Positions 15,530 through 23,132 are shown, counted from the stretch's first letter. The stretch is 52,944 bases of DNA from Minisyncoccota bacterium (GCA_937975855.1 CALJTT010000005.1:1-52944); one strand, 5' to 3'. Numbers and translations are program-made. Notes: a model not told the origin generated them from the sequence alone.

Positions 15530-16147
15530 TTAGTGATTGTGTTGCTCTTGCTCAAACACGTGCGCTGAGTCAGCTGGCGAGTCGGGACTGAGTAACAGTA
15601 ATTCGCAATTTCCAAAGTGGAAGTCTGTTAACACTTCCTTCCATTCTAGGTTGTAATATGCAGCGTAGAGCATTTTCCCGATGTCACCATGGGTGACAAG
15701 TAAAATAGATCCAGCATGATGTTTGTTTTGTAGCTCGTGTAAAAGTTCCTGTGCTCGCTTGATTACATCAGGAAACGTCTCTCCTCCTTCAGGTGAAAGG
15801 AAATATGTAATGACATCAGTTTCAATAATATTAGGACTACAGAGCTCTTTGATCGACGAGATCGGCTTTCCGCTCATTGTGCCGAAGTCTCTCTCAATCA
15901 AGTCTGGGTGAACAGTCGGCTTCTCTTGATCTAAAGTTTCGCAAATAATCTCTGCTGTGTGTTTAGCCCTCTCCAAGGGTGAACAATAAACAGCGTCAAA
16001 CTTGAGTCCGGTTTCTTTTATATGTGCTGCAGTAGTCTTGGCTTATTCTAAACCAAGCTCAGTCAAAGGTTCGTCCCGGTGCCCGTTGAGTATCCCGTTG
16101 GCGTTGTCGACGTTTTGTCCGTGGCGAGCGATGTAGATGTTAAGCAT
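15530..16147 (-). pseudogene. Histidine phosphatase (phosphoglycerate mutase superfamily) with an in-frame stop
   Basis: From the ATG at 16147 the frame reads MLNIYIARHGQNVDNANGIL, with the catalytic RHG motif, then DEPLTELGLE, a TAA at 16045-16043, and AKTTAAHIKETGLKFDAVYC. The same frame continues through SPLERAKHTAEI and LLVTHGDIGKML (second catalytic His) to 15530. Homologues have a Gln at the stop position (LTxLGxxQA), so one change of CAA to TAA explains it. TATACT ends 6 nt before the ATG, so the promoter looks intact. Readthrough or a sequencing error is possible; without it the product is a useless 34-mer. Restart at the TTG near 15976 would lack the RHG motif. Confidence 0.85.
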
Positions 16148-16222
16148 AATTCGAGTATAGCATCAGCTTGTCGATAGCGTGTGAAAGGAGTATTGTAAAC
16201 AAAATCAGAGGGGACTACAGGC

Positions 16223-16624
16223 ATGTGTAACATCCGTTCGTTTCTTTTTGTGACGTTCTTCTCGTTCTTTCCAAGCGTCACAACAACAGCAGAAGAAGGC
16301 CACACCCTTCCGCATGTCGTGATCGCGGCCGACCAAAGTGGCAGTATGCACTCGAGTAAAAATATCCGCGTTCAAACCACAGCTATCATCAACGCGGTAG
16401 AAAAATATCTGACGATGTGTTCCTGTGTCCAGTCGGCTGGGCCGACCAGTGTGATGTCGAGACCAGCCTCTTCCATCGCTTCTCTTTTAACTGCTTCATT
16501 CGGGTCTTCCCCTGGATCGACGTGTCCGCCTGGTCCATACCAACGTTTGTATTTGTCGTGCATGCGCAGAAGAACTGCATCGTCATTAACAATAAATACT
16601 TCAACACAAAGGTCGAGTGCGTAG
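16223..16624 (+). pseudogene. 5' fragment of a secreted von Willebrand A domain gene
   Basis: The ORF starts with a signal peptide (FLFVTFFSFFPSVTTTAEE) after a GAGGGG site 9 nt upstream. HVVIAADQSGSMHSSKN follows, in which D37-x-S39-x-S41 is the MIDAS metal-site signature of VWA domains. After INAVEKYL (about residue 62, near 16405) the frame loses any resemblance and is only the complement of the NUDIX gene on the other strand. The real gene is therefore cut at about 16405, after the first helix of the VWA fold. The rest of a VWA domain (about 130 residues) is absent from the window. Confidence 0.6.
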
Positions 16625-16638
16625 TGTAAGTGGGCCAT
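16372..16638 (-). CDS. NUDIX hydrolase, 3' truncated
   Basis: The 88-residue ORF keeps an intact NUDIX box, GGHVDPGEDPNEAVKREAME followed by EAGL, at about 37-60. It begins normally (LHYALDLCVEVFIVNDDAVLL). Family members are about 130-160 residues, but this one ends soon after WTQEHIVRYF, where it meets the VWA fragment head to head. The last residues (STALMIAVV) are the complement of that fragment. The catalytic box is complete, but the C-terminal strands are missing, so folding is doubtful. Its start lies 9 bp after the Ham1 gene stop, on the same strand. Confidence 0.75.
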   Translation of the reverse strand: MAHLHYALDLCVEVFIVNDDAVLLRMHDKYKRWYGPGGHVDPGEDPNEAVKREAMEEAGLDITLVGPADWTQEHIVRYFSTALMIAVV

Positions 16639-16647
16639 AGAATTTAA

Positions 16648-17190
16648 TTATACCTGAGTCTGTAAAAATTCTCGCACTGCCTCGATCGGTTTAATTTTTA
16701 AATACGTCTCGTAGTTGTCTTCTTCGTTTAGTTCGGCGCGAGTAACAGTGTGTCCGTCGGGGATGTATATCACGTCCCAGCCGAACGCTTCTCCGTCGTA
16801 CGGATGTTCTGGGATCGTACCAGCATGTTCACCGCTCCAGTATTTTTCTACGGTACCGTCGTAGTAGCCGTACGTGCATTTCGCTACACAGCCCCGACCC
16901 TTGCCGTCGACCAGGCGACACAGTTCTTCGTACCCCAGCTCTTCCACAAACGATTTTATATAAGTGCCAGGCAGTCTGCCCATGGCTTCAAACTCGAGGG
17001 ATACGTCTTCGACTAATACCGGCTCGCCCACCAGCTTGTAGGCCTGATGAACTTTATGTTGCATAATCTCTTGCTGGTCGAGAGACTGAATTTCCTCCAG
17101 GTCAACTTTCTGATGTTTGATCGGAAGTCCCAAAAGTTTCTCCAAGTAGTCAGCTTTGTTTTGATTGCCGGTTATAAAGGTGACGTTCAT
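16648..17190 (-). CDS. Ham1/ITPase family non-canonical purine NTP pyrophosphatase
   Basis: The 180-residue protein opens with VTFITGNQNKADYLEKLLG, the SHR/TxNxxK substrate loop of the Ham1/RdgB family. It continues with VLVEDVSLEFEAMGRLPGTY (catalytic Asp and Glu) and GEAFGWDVIYIPDG. The family converts ITP, XTP and dITP to monophosphates, keeping mutagenic purines out of nucleic acid. It is packed 3 bp after the NUDIX gene upstream and 9 bp before the truncated NUDIX gene, so the three form a nucleotide-sanitation operon. Confidence 0.92.
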   Translation of the reverse strand: MNVTFITGNQNKADYLEKLLGLPIKHQKVDLEEIQSLDQQEIMQHKVHQAYKLVGEPVLVEDVSLEFEAMGRLPGTYIKSFVEELGYEELCRLVDGKGRGCVAKCTYGYYDGTVEKYWSGEHAGTIPEHPYDGEAFGWDVIYIPDGHTVTRAELNEEDNYETYLKIKPIEAVREFLQTQV

Positions 17191-17193
17191 AAA

Positions 17194-17718
17194 CTATTTG
17201 AAACGCAATTCTCCCCCTTCAAGCAATTCGAATCCTTTTAGTGTAGTTAAGTATTCAGGGTCTTCGCCAGTCTCGTGATCGGAAAATTCTTCCGCCACAA
17301 CTTCTTTCTTGCGATCAAGAATATCTTGCTTGGTGAACCATTCGAACATCGAGTGATCCTCGGGATCGAGCTTGATTTGATCGATTGGCTCTACAAACTG
17401 GGCAAAGTAGATGACTTCTATAGAGTGTGAACCTTTCACGTCGTTCATGTACGTGAACGAACCAAACGGGTCGCCGACGGTGATGGTCATTCCAAGCTCT
17501 TCTGTGATTTCGCGCTTGAGACCGGCGACGATGTCTTCACCAAAGTCCACGTGCCCGCCTGGCAGTTCGAATACTCCGGGCAGGAAAGCTTTGGTGTCGG
17601 CTCGTTTGGGCATAAATAATTTATGCTCGCCATTAAATTCTTGATGGATAAAGCCGCAGGCGCTGATCACCTGTTGTCCGTGTGCCGGGGTGGCACTGTC
17701 GTGAGATGTTTTAGTCAT
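17194..17718 (-). CDS. NUDIX hydrolase, first gene of the sanitation operon
   Basis: I choose the ATG at 17718 (MTKTSHDSATP) because TATAAT ends 5 nt before it; a TTG at 17724 is an alternative. The NUDIX box GGHVDFGEDIVAGLKREITE followed by ELGM (about 54-77) is complete. The fold continues through SIEVIYFAQF and the C-terminal FEWFTKQDIL helix, with full family length (174 residues). The substrate is unknown, though the neighbouring Ham1 gene suggests nucleotides. The predicted mRNA is leaderless and probably carries Ham1 and the truncated NUDIX genes downstream. Confidence 0.9.
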   Translation of the reverse strand: MTKTSHDSATPAHGQQVISACGFIHQEFNGEHKLFMPKRADTKAFLPGVFELPGGHVDFGEDIVAGLKREITEELGMTITVGDPFGSFTYMNDVKGSHSIEVIYFAQFVEPIDQIKLDPEDHSMFEWFTKQDILDRKKEVVAEEFSDHETGEDPEYLTTLKGFELLEGGELRFK

Positions 17719-17947
17719 ACTCAATTATATTAAATTTTGTAAGAGATACCACGGTGCGTTACCGCCGGCGCTGTAGTGATCTCAATGTAGCATTAGCTGA
17801 CGATCTTGCCTAGCGCTTGCCCTGCCAGTATTCCTTTGCTACTGTGCGGGTATGACATTGTTTCAAGTCATCGCAGCGCAGCATCATATTCCCGCACCAA
17901 CAGGCGGGACTGGTTTGCGTTGATCTTGAAATGAATACTCTCACAAG

Positions 17948-18040
17948 ATGAACGTAACCCCCTCCCGCGTGGAGGGGGTTTGCCGTTGCGCCTATGAAAG
18001 CAACTACAGTTCATTAGAGAAGAAGGAGTGTCAGCGATGA
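17948..18040 (+). CDS. Possible 30-codon upstream ORF overlapping the GCS2-like start
   Basis: ATG at 17948 opens MNVTPSRVEGVCRC and ends ECQR with TGA at 18038-18040, overlapping the downstream ATG as ATGA. It spans the 17956-17980 hairpin and has three Cys codons. No SD precedes it. It could be a leader peptide that couples or senses translation; it could equally be chance. The rest of 17719-18036 holds no gene I can support. Confidence 0.3.
   Translation: MNVTPSRVEGVCRCAYESNYSSLEKKECQR
17956..17980 (+). terminator. Hairpin in the leader of the GCS2-like gene
   Basis: AACCCCCTCC pairs perfectly with GGAGGGGGTT around CGCGT. The T run is short (GGTTTGCC), so it may be a weak terminator or attenuator. 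It sits 57 nt before the ATG. Confidence 0.45.
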
Positions 18041-18936
18041 CACCAGCAGAACAAGTCGAGCGGTACTTTTGGGGGACGACAGCACAATCGGACCATATTG
18101 GGGCCGAGGTCGAAACGTCGTTTATAACCAGTGGAGGAATTCCGATTTCTCTGGATGTGTCACAGCGCATCATGCGTGACCTGGTTAACAATGGGGGGTG
18201 GCGCGTTGGCGATACAAAGAATGATGGAGAGTTCATCGCAACTGTCGTCAGTCCGTTTGGCGACGTGCTGTCGTATGAGTTGGGTCGACAGAATCTTGAG
18301 TTGGCGACAGTGCCAGTCGATCCGGCTGGTCTGATTGCTCACACTCGCAAGCAGCTGGATGTTGTCTATCGGGTTGCTGCAAAGCACGATGCCTACCCGC
18401 ACTTTGCGCCAATACTCGATACGAACGAAGATTTGTTGGCATTGCCAGACAAGCGCGACGTCACATGGCTGACTCTCGACGGTCGTTCGGCACTTCGACC
18501 GCTGGCTACCATTTCGTCAGTGCAGTTTACGCTGCCGGTTACCGTCGATACAGCAATACCAATTCTTAACCGTTTTGGTGCCCAAGTTGCTGAGTTTCTG
18601 GCGGACTATCCTCAGGAAGATGTGTGGTATCAGTACGTCGCTGAGTCGTCGGCTGGTTACCGGTCGGATCGCTACGGTGGTCCGTCACACTTCGAATCGC
18701 TCGCAGACTATTGCCAACAGCTTGTTCAACACGATGTTGTCGTTGATACAAAGTTGGTGCCGATGGCACAAGTCGACACTCTAGACATTCCCTTGTTCCT
18801 TCGGTCGGTGTGGTGGTATTCCCGTTTGCGGAAACACGGTGACCAACTGTGTGTCGAGGTGAGGCCGTTGCCCCGCCGCGGTGACGACCAACTAGACCAC
18901 CAACTACAGCGCGTTCTAGCAGTTGCGCGCGGATAA
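18037..18936 (+). CDS. GCS2-like carboxylate-amine ligase (glutamate-cysteine ligase family)
   Basis: The start at 18037 has AAGGAG 9 nt upstream; a GTG at 18028 is too close to it. Near the N-terminus IGAEVETSF (E24, E26) matches the conserved Glu strand of GCS2/EgtA-type ligases. YELGRQNLELATVP (about 80-93) matches the substrate-binding E-x-GxxQ/NxExxT-P block. The end carries WWYSRLRKHGDQLCVEVRPL. The family joins an amine to the gamma-carboxyl of glutamate using ATP. At 299 residues it is shorter than typical enzymes (about 370 or more). It is followed by a gamma-glutamylcyclotransferase-like gene. The family is a pattern-based call, and the substrates are unknown. Confidence 0.65.
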   Translation: MTPAEQVERYFWGTTAQSDHIGAEVETSFITSGGIPISLDVSQRIMRDLVNNGGWRVGDTKNDGEFIATVVSPFGDVLSYELGRQNLELATVPVDPAGLIAHTRKQLDVVYRVAAKHDAYPHFAPILDTNEDLLALPDKRDVTWLTLDGRSALRPLATISSVQFTLPVTVDTAIPILNRFGAQVAEFLADYPQEDVWYQYVAESSAGYRSDRYGGPSHFESLADYCQQLVQHDVVVDTKLVPMAQVDTLDIPLFLRSVWWYSRLRKHGDQLCVEVRPLPRRGDDQLDHQLQRVLAVARG

Positions 18937-18941
18937 CAATC

Positions 18942-18969
18942 GGAGGAGCTAAACCGGCTCCTCCCCTTT
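18942..18969 (+). terminator. Terminator of the GCS2-like gene
   Basis: GGAGGAGC/GCTCCTCC stem followed by CCTTTCT. Confidence 0.78.
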
Positions 18970-19039
18970 CTCGAGGTTTGCATCTGACTGATGGAAGTCT
19001 CGACGAAGGTTATATAATCAAAACTCACAACAATTCCCC

Positions 19040-19528
19040 ATGAACTACATGTTTGGCTACGGCTCTATTATGAACAAGACCAGTTTGGCAAAAACCATCG
19101 CCGACCCGAGTGATGCGATTCCCGCCGAGTTGCAAGGATACCAGCGCAAGTGCAATGCGTTGTGTTTAGAAGTACGTGACGGTCACTCCTACCTATATAT
19201 GAACATCGTCCCGAATGAATCTATGTCTGTGCATGGCATGTTGGTTCCTGTTACCGACGAGGAGTTAACTTTGATGAAAGAGCGAGAGGCTGAATATACA
19301 GCCGTTAATGTGACCTCTCAAATATCGCCTGCTATAGAAGGTGAGATTGTAGCGTTTGTTGCACCCGATGCTCCGCGACCTGATTATAAAATCCCCCGTA
19401 GCTACCTCGACACCTGTACGCGAGATATGGACGAGGTCGAGCGTGAGCAATGGATAGCTGATACCATCATAGAAAACGAGGTCGTCGAAGATCTTGATGA
19501 TCCAATTTACGAAAACGCTGCGTTTTAG
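19040..19528 (+). CDS. Gamma-glutamylcyclotransferase-like protein
   Basis: The N-terminal MNYMFGYGSIMN carries the YGS motif of the GGCT/AIG2 fold. The later ELTLMKEREAEYTAVNV (about 75-91) places Glu residues where GGCT enzymes have their catalytic Glu, before the conserved Y-x-x-x-x-V strand. Relatives release 5-oxoproline from gamma-glutamyl compounds; many bacterial members are uncharacterised. Its 162 residues are close to family length, with an acidic C-terminal tail. TATAAT at 19013-19018 gives a short leader without an SD. The preceding gene is a GCS2-like ligase, which hints at a gamma-glutamyl cycle. Confidence 0.72.
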   Translation: MNYMFGYGSIMNKTSLAKTIADPSDAIPAELQGYQRKCNALCLEVRDGHSYLYMNIVPNESMSVHGMLVPVTDEELTLMKEREAEYTAVNVTSQISPAIEGEIVAFVAPDAPRPDYKIPRSYLDTCTRDMDEVEREQWIADTIIENEVVEDLDDPIYENAAF

Positions 19529-19550
19529 GTGTTTGGACACAACCAATGAA

Positions 19551-19579
19551 AAAGGCCCGAGTACGAAACGCGGGCCTTT
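19551..19579. terminator. Bidirectional terminator
   Basis: AAAGGCCCG/CGGGCCTTT stem with A/T runs on both sides. It serves the cyclotransferase-like gene and the converging PurD-like fragment. Confidence 0.82.
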
Positions 19580-19598
19580 CCCTGTTCGTTCTCGGGCC

Positions 19599-19805
19599 TT
19601 AATAGTCTGAAGCGATATCGTGTCGGAATTCAAGCGTGCCAAGCTTGCCGCAACTATGAATTTGCGAGTAAGCTGCGGTGCGTGCTGCGGCGATATCACT
19701 TTGACGGTGCACCAGCACGGCAATCCGGCCGCCGTCTCCGAGAATCTGTCCTTCTGAAACGCGTCGAGTTGCAGCGTGGTACAGATTCGCCAGACCGTGC
19801 ATCCC
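19599..19805 (-). pseudogene. C-terminal fragment of a PurD/ATP-grasp-type ligase
   Basis: Reading leftward to the TAA at 19601-19599, the frame gives LYHAATRRVSEGQILGDGGR, then IAVLVHRQSDIAAARTAAY and LEFRHDIASDY. This is the pattern of the C-terminal domain of GAR synthetase and related ATP-grasp enzymes (HAGT..., GGRV, eAr..aY, RRDI). Everything upstream of LYHAAT is missing; the sequence passes into a plus-strand ATP-grasp fragment at about 19805. The terminator after its stop is intact. It is a broken end of a gene, or one side of an assembly chimera. Confidence 0.6.
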
Positions 19806-20287
19806 TTGTGGAAGAACCTGTGGCACAGATCAAACACGATCTCACCACTGTGCTTGCCCCCAAGTTAATCCGTCTGGGTGCTCTCGGGTATCAGTGCTGT
19901 GATGTGCTGTGTGATCAGTCTGGTCAGTTGTATTGGACGGATCTCAACCCTCGTCCTGGGGCGATCGTCTATGTCTATGAGCTGGTGAAGCGTCTGGTAC
20001 AGCAGCACCACCTTTACCCCTTGGACACTGCGACGGACACACCCAATACGGGAGTGTATCACCGCAGCGTTGCTCTGCCAGCAGGCTGCCGGACATTCCA
20101 GGCAGTGCAGCAACGGCTGGGAGACTTGCTGCCGCCTGACGGGGAGGGATTTGTAGTGGTGGGCAATCCCGGCCTTATCCCGTTTGGGAGTCTCGACATC
20201 ACGGCAGTGGTGTCACGGTATACAGGTGATAACAGCGCTGTGGCAGCATCGCTTTGGTCGCAGGTGGATCATACACTTAGTCAGTGA
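19806..20287 (+). pseudogene. C-terminal part of an ATP-grasp ligase
   Basis: From about 19806 the plus-strand frame reads LVEEPVAQIKHDLTTVLAPK, then YQCCDVLCDQSGQLYWTDLN and PRPGAIVYVYELV. D-x-N-P-R is the metal/ATP motif of ATP-grasp enzymes. About 100 further residues lead to the TGA at 20287. The ORF formally opens at 19682, but its first 40 codons are the complement of the PurD-like fragment, so the true N-terminal half is absent. Some ATP-grasp enzymes add amino acids to gamma-glutamyl peptides, which would fit the two genes to the left, but this copy looks incomplete. Confidence 0.6.
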
Positions 20288-20308
20288 AATGGTCCGATCA
20301 GCAAAAAC

Positions 20309-20336
20309 AAAAAAGAGGGGTTCGCCCCTCTTTTTC
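20309..20336 (+). terminator. Terminator of the ATP-grasp fragment
   Basis: AAAAAGAGGGG/CCCCTCTTTTT with a TTCG tetraloop and T run. Confidence 0.88.
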
Positions 20337-20367
20337 TTATAGTAAAGAACATTGCTATACTTCTTGC

Positions 20368-21180
20368 ATGAAACTCTATTCGTGGAACGTTAATGGTATT
20401 CGGGCGGTGCAGAAGAAGGGTTTGCTTGAACCTTTTCTGGCGAAACATCAGCCGGATGTTCTGTGTATCCAGGAAACAAAGGCTCAGCCTGACCAGGTCG
20501 AGGATGATTTTGCTGAGTTGTTCCCTGAATACCACCAATATTGGTACTCAGCCGAGAAAAAAGGCTACAGTAGCACGGCCATTTTCACCAAAACTGAACC
20601 ATTGGACGTATTGAACGGATTGCCAGAAGATATAGTAAAAGCCTTTGATTTAAAAGATTCATACGGTGATACTAATAACGAAGGGCGCGTGATGGTGGCT
20701 GAGTACGATCCTTTTTACATCGCGACAGTCTATACCCCAAATGCCAAAGACGACTTGTCGCGTATAGCTACGCGGCAGCAGTGGGACCCGGCGTTTCTGG
20801 CATACATGAAACAGCTGCAGACGGTGAAACCGGTCGTGTTTTGTGGCGATTTCAATGTGGCACATACGGAACTGGACCTGGCGCGACCAAAACCTAATGT
20901 AGGGAAGAAGGGATTTACAGCAGAAGAACGGTCGGGGTTCGATGCGATGTTGGCCGCAGACTTTGTCGATACCTTGCGAGTGTTCGAGCCTGAAACAACT
21001 GATCTCTATACCTGGTGGAGTCACTGGGGTGGAGCGAGGGAACGTAATGTTGGCTGGCGGATCGACTATGTAATGGCACACGAGAGCCTTAAAGATTTGC
21101 TGCAGAACGCACGAATCCACCCAACTGTATTAGGGAGTGATCATTGTCCAGTGTCGGTAGAAATGGCCGTGGAACTATAA
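20368..21180 (+). CDS. xth: Exodeoxyribonuclease III (AP endonuclease)
   Basis: I start at 20368 (MKLYSWNVNGIRA) because the enzyme family begins exactly there and TATACT ends 6 nt before this ATG; the ORF is open further upstream. All family motifs are present: WNVNGIR, CIQETKA, GDFNVAHTELDL, TWWSHWGGARERNVGWRIDY and GSDHCPVSV with the catalytic Asp-His. The 270-residue length is normal. The enzyme cuts abasic sites and removes 3' blocks in base excision repair. The predicted mRNA is leaderless. Confidence 0.96.
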   Translation: MKLYSWNVNGIRAVQKKGLLEPFLAKHQPDVLCIQETKAQPDQVEDDFAELFPEYHQYWYSAEKKGYSSTAIFTKTEPLDVLNGLPEDIVKAFDLKDSYGDTNNEGRVMVAEYDPFYIATVYTPNAKDDLSRIATRQQWDPAFLAYMKQLQTVKPVVFCGDFNVAHTELDLARPKPNVGKKGFTAEERSGFDAMLAADFVDTLRVFEPETTDLYTWWSHWGGARERNVGWRIDYVMAHESLKDLLQNARIHPTVLGSDHCPVSVEMAVEL

Positions 21181-21508
21181 AAGACACTTATCCCCACTTA
21201 TACACAACTTGTCCTTTACACTGTCCTTGAGAGTGCTATTCTCTATGTAGGCCCAGCAAGGGCGCGCAACTCCCCCGGTGAGATCTGCACAGGAAACATC
21301 CTGAACAGACCCCACCGGAGGAATCGTAAAGAGATCATTCACAAGAACTGAGTTTATTACCTCCAAACTCTATTTGAACAAATTTTGTTCAAAACCACCC
21401 AAAAACGATCATTTCTACAAAGAAAAGATCAAGTACAACGAAGAGCTTCAACACCGGTTCGATCATTTAGATCACCACATGAAGCTACAATAGCTTCAAG
21501 CAAGCTCC
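21181..21508. other. Non-coding gap with DnaA-box-like 9-mers and a palindrome
   Basis: TTATCCCCA (21188-21196) and TTATACACA (21198-21206) lie in tandem one base apart. The second matches the DnaA-box consensus and the first has one mismatch. TTGAACAAA/TTTGTTCAA is a perfect 9-bp inverted repeat with a 1-nt centre (21374-21392), a likely protein site. The stretch is otherwise featureless to my eye. A minus-strand ORF of 63 codons (21175-21366) has no SD or family and is not called. Confidence 0.4.
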
Positions 21509-21563
21509 AAAAGGCCCGGAAGTCGGGCGGCCAGGATACTGGCCATCGACTCCCGGGCCTTTT
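21509..21563. terminator. Large bidirectional terminator between xth and cca
   Basis: Three nested stems are visible: AAAAGGCCCGG with CCGGGCCTTTT, AGTCG/CGACT and GGCCAG/CTGGCC around GATA. Confidence 0.85.
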
Positions 21564-21591
21564 CTAATGCTTGGTTCTAATATAAAAGACA

Positions 21592-23067
21592 TTAATTAAC
21601 CTTATGCTCCCGTTTAATGTCCTTTAAAGCAGCAGCTTCTTCCTCTTCTTGTTTACGTTTCCCTGCCTCGGCCAATTCCCTTAATTCTTTTTCCTCTAGT
21701 TTAAATAGTTCCACACCGCGGGCCTCCATATGTTCGACTGTGTTTTTACTCGCGTCCTCTAACGCTTCTTCAAGTAGAGCGTGTAACACCCAACCTAGTT
21801 TACGTCCAGGCTTCTCGCCGGTTAGTTCCATCAAACGATCTCCGTTTGTCTTGAGCATTTTGACGCTGATTGGGTCGCGCAACGCTTCGTCTACCATCGC
21901 TTTGTATTTACGAAACCGAAAGGGCTGTTCTTTGGGTCGCCCAGTACCTACTCGGTCACAAACCCTTAAGTTTAAGAGGTTTTCGATGTTATCTTCCCCT
22001 ATCCGGGTGATGGTTCGCCTCACTGCCGACAGAGTAATCTCGTCTGGGTCAGCAAAAAACATATGCCAGCGCACCAGGTTAACGACTTGTTCAGTTAGTT
22101 CGCGCGGTGCCCGCAGATGTTTGAGGATAGACTTGGCCATTCTGGCTCCCACTACCTCATGACCGTAGAAAGAGTATTCCTTGTGCTTCCCTTTTCCTCG
22201 AGTGCGCGGTTTGGCCACATCGTGTAACAGGGCCGCATAGCGCATAAACAAAGGATATTCCTTGTCTGCCGCTGCCTGACAGGTCCGCAGATTGTGCTCG
22301 TAGACGTCAAACGCATGCGCCCCGCCCTGGTCACAGCCGATTCCTTCTAGTAGTTCTGGAATGACGTATTTGAGCAAACCTAGGCGTTCCATCATGACAA
22401 TCCCTTGCAACGGGGTGTCTGACATCAAGAGTCTTGAGAACTCGTCTGCAATTCGTTCGACAGCAATACGTTCTAGGTTAAGGCTATTTGCATGAATGGA
22501 CGCCATGGTCTCGCTTTCAATAGCAAAGTTAAGCTGAGCTGCCAGACGCACCGCCCGCATCATACGCAGAGCGTCTTCGTTAAAGCGTTCATCTGGGTTC
22601 CCTACGGTCTTGAGGCGCTTTTTCTCTAGGTCCCCTGCCCCGTCAAACAGGTCAACTGTTGTTTGGTCGGCAATGCGGTAGGCAATGGCGTTGATGGTGA
22701 AGTCCCGCCGTTCCAGGTCCTCTTCTAGCGATACACCAAACTCGACCTTGTCAGGTCGTCGGGCGTCTGAGTACTCGCTTTCGGTTCGATATGGGGTGAC
22801 CTCGATGATTTGCAGAGTCTCTGCCTCGCTATCAGTTTTAACTCCGACAGTTCCAAAATCGTTGTTACAGAAGGTTTCATCCTCGCCCCACAACGCTTGA
22901 ATTTGGCCTGGGTGAGCGTCTGTCGTCAGGTCCCAGTCTTTTGGAGTGCGTCCCAGCAGCAGGTCACGCGTGCATCCACCCACCAAATACGCTGTATAGC
23001 CAGCCTTTTCCAGGGTGTCTGCAACGTGTTGTACCTCAACAGGGATATTGGTGGGAGAAATTTGCAT
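21592..23067 (-). CDS. cca: CCA-adding tRNA nucleotidyltransferase with HD domain
   Basis: I start at 23067 (MQISPTNIPVEVQ) because TACAAT ends 6 nt before it; the ORF opens further at 23136. The nucleotidyltransferase core shows YLVGGCTRDLLLGRTPKDWD with the GG and metal-binding D-x-D, then the RRDFTINAIAY and FDGAGDLEKKRLKTVGNP motifs. The RNA-binding NEDALRMMRAVRLA and an HD domain (YAALLHDVAKPRTR) follow. A long Lys/Glu-rich tail ends the protein. The enzyme repairs or builds the CCA end of tRNA. A tRNA-Arg gene lies divergently 66 bp upstream. Confidence 0.95.
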   Translation of the reverse strand: MQISPTNIPVEVQHVADTLEKAGYTAYLVGGCTRDLLLGRTPKDWDLTTDAHPGQIQALWGEDETFCNNDFGTVGVKTDSEAETLQIIEVTPYRTESEYSDARRPDKVEFGVSLEEDLERRDFTINAIAYRIADQTTVDLFDGAGDLEKKRLKTVGNPDERFNEDALRMMRAVRLAAQLNFAIESETMASIHANSLNLERIAVERIADEFSRLLMSDTPLQGIVMMERLGLLKYVIPELLEGIGCDQGGAHAFDVYEHNLRTCQAAADKEYPLFMRYAALLHDVAKPRTRGKGKHKEYSFYGHEVVGARMAKSILKHLRAPRELTEQVVNLVRWHMFFADPDEITLSAVRRTITRIGEDNIENLLNLRVCDRVGTGRPKEQPFRFRKYKAMVDEALRDPISVKMLKTNGDRLMELTGEKPGRKLGWVLHALLEEALEDASKNTVEHMEARGVELFKLEEKELRELAEAGKRKQEEEEAAALKDIKREHKVN

Positions 23068-23132
23068 CGTTCTATTGTAGCAAAATAACGTTGCTTTTTC
23101 GCTTGTTTGACGTATCATGTCAACGTTCACTT

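Noticed and set aside
16400-19810. One inversion explaining both broken junctions at 16.4 and 19.8 kb
   Set aside because: Reinverting the segment would join VWA to PurD-like and NUDIX to ATP-grasp sequence, which restores no sensible gene.
19265-19837. Minus-strand ORF of 190 codons across the cyclotransferase-like gene
   Set aside because: It is antisense to a gene with recognised motifs, has no SD or domain, and crosses a terminator and a junction.
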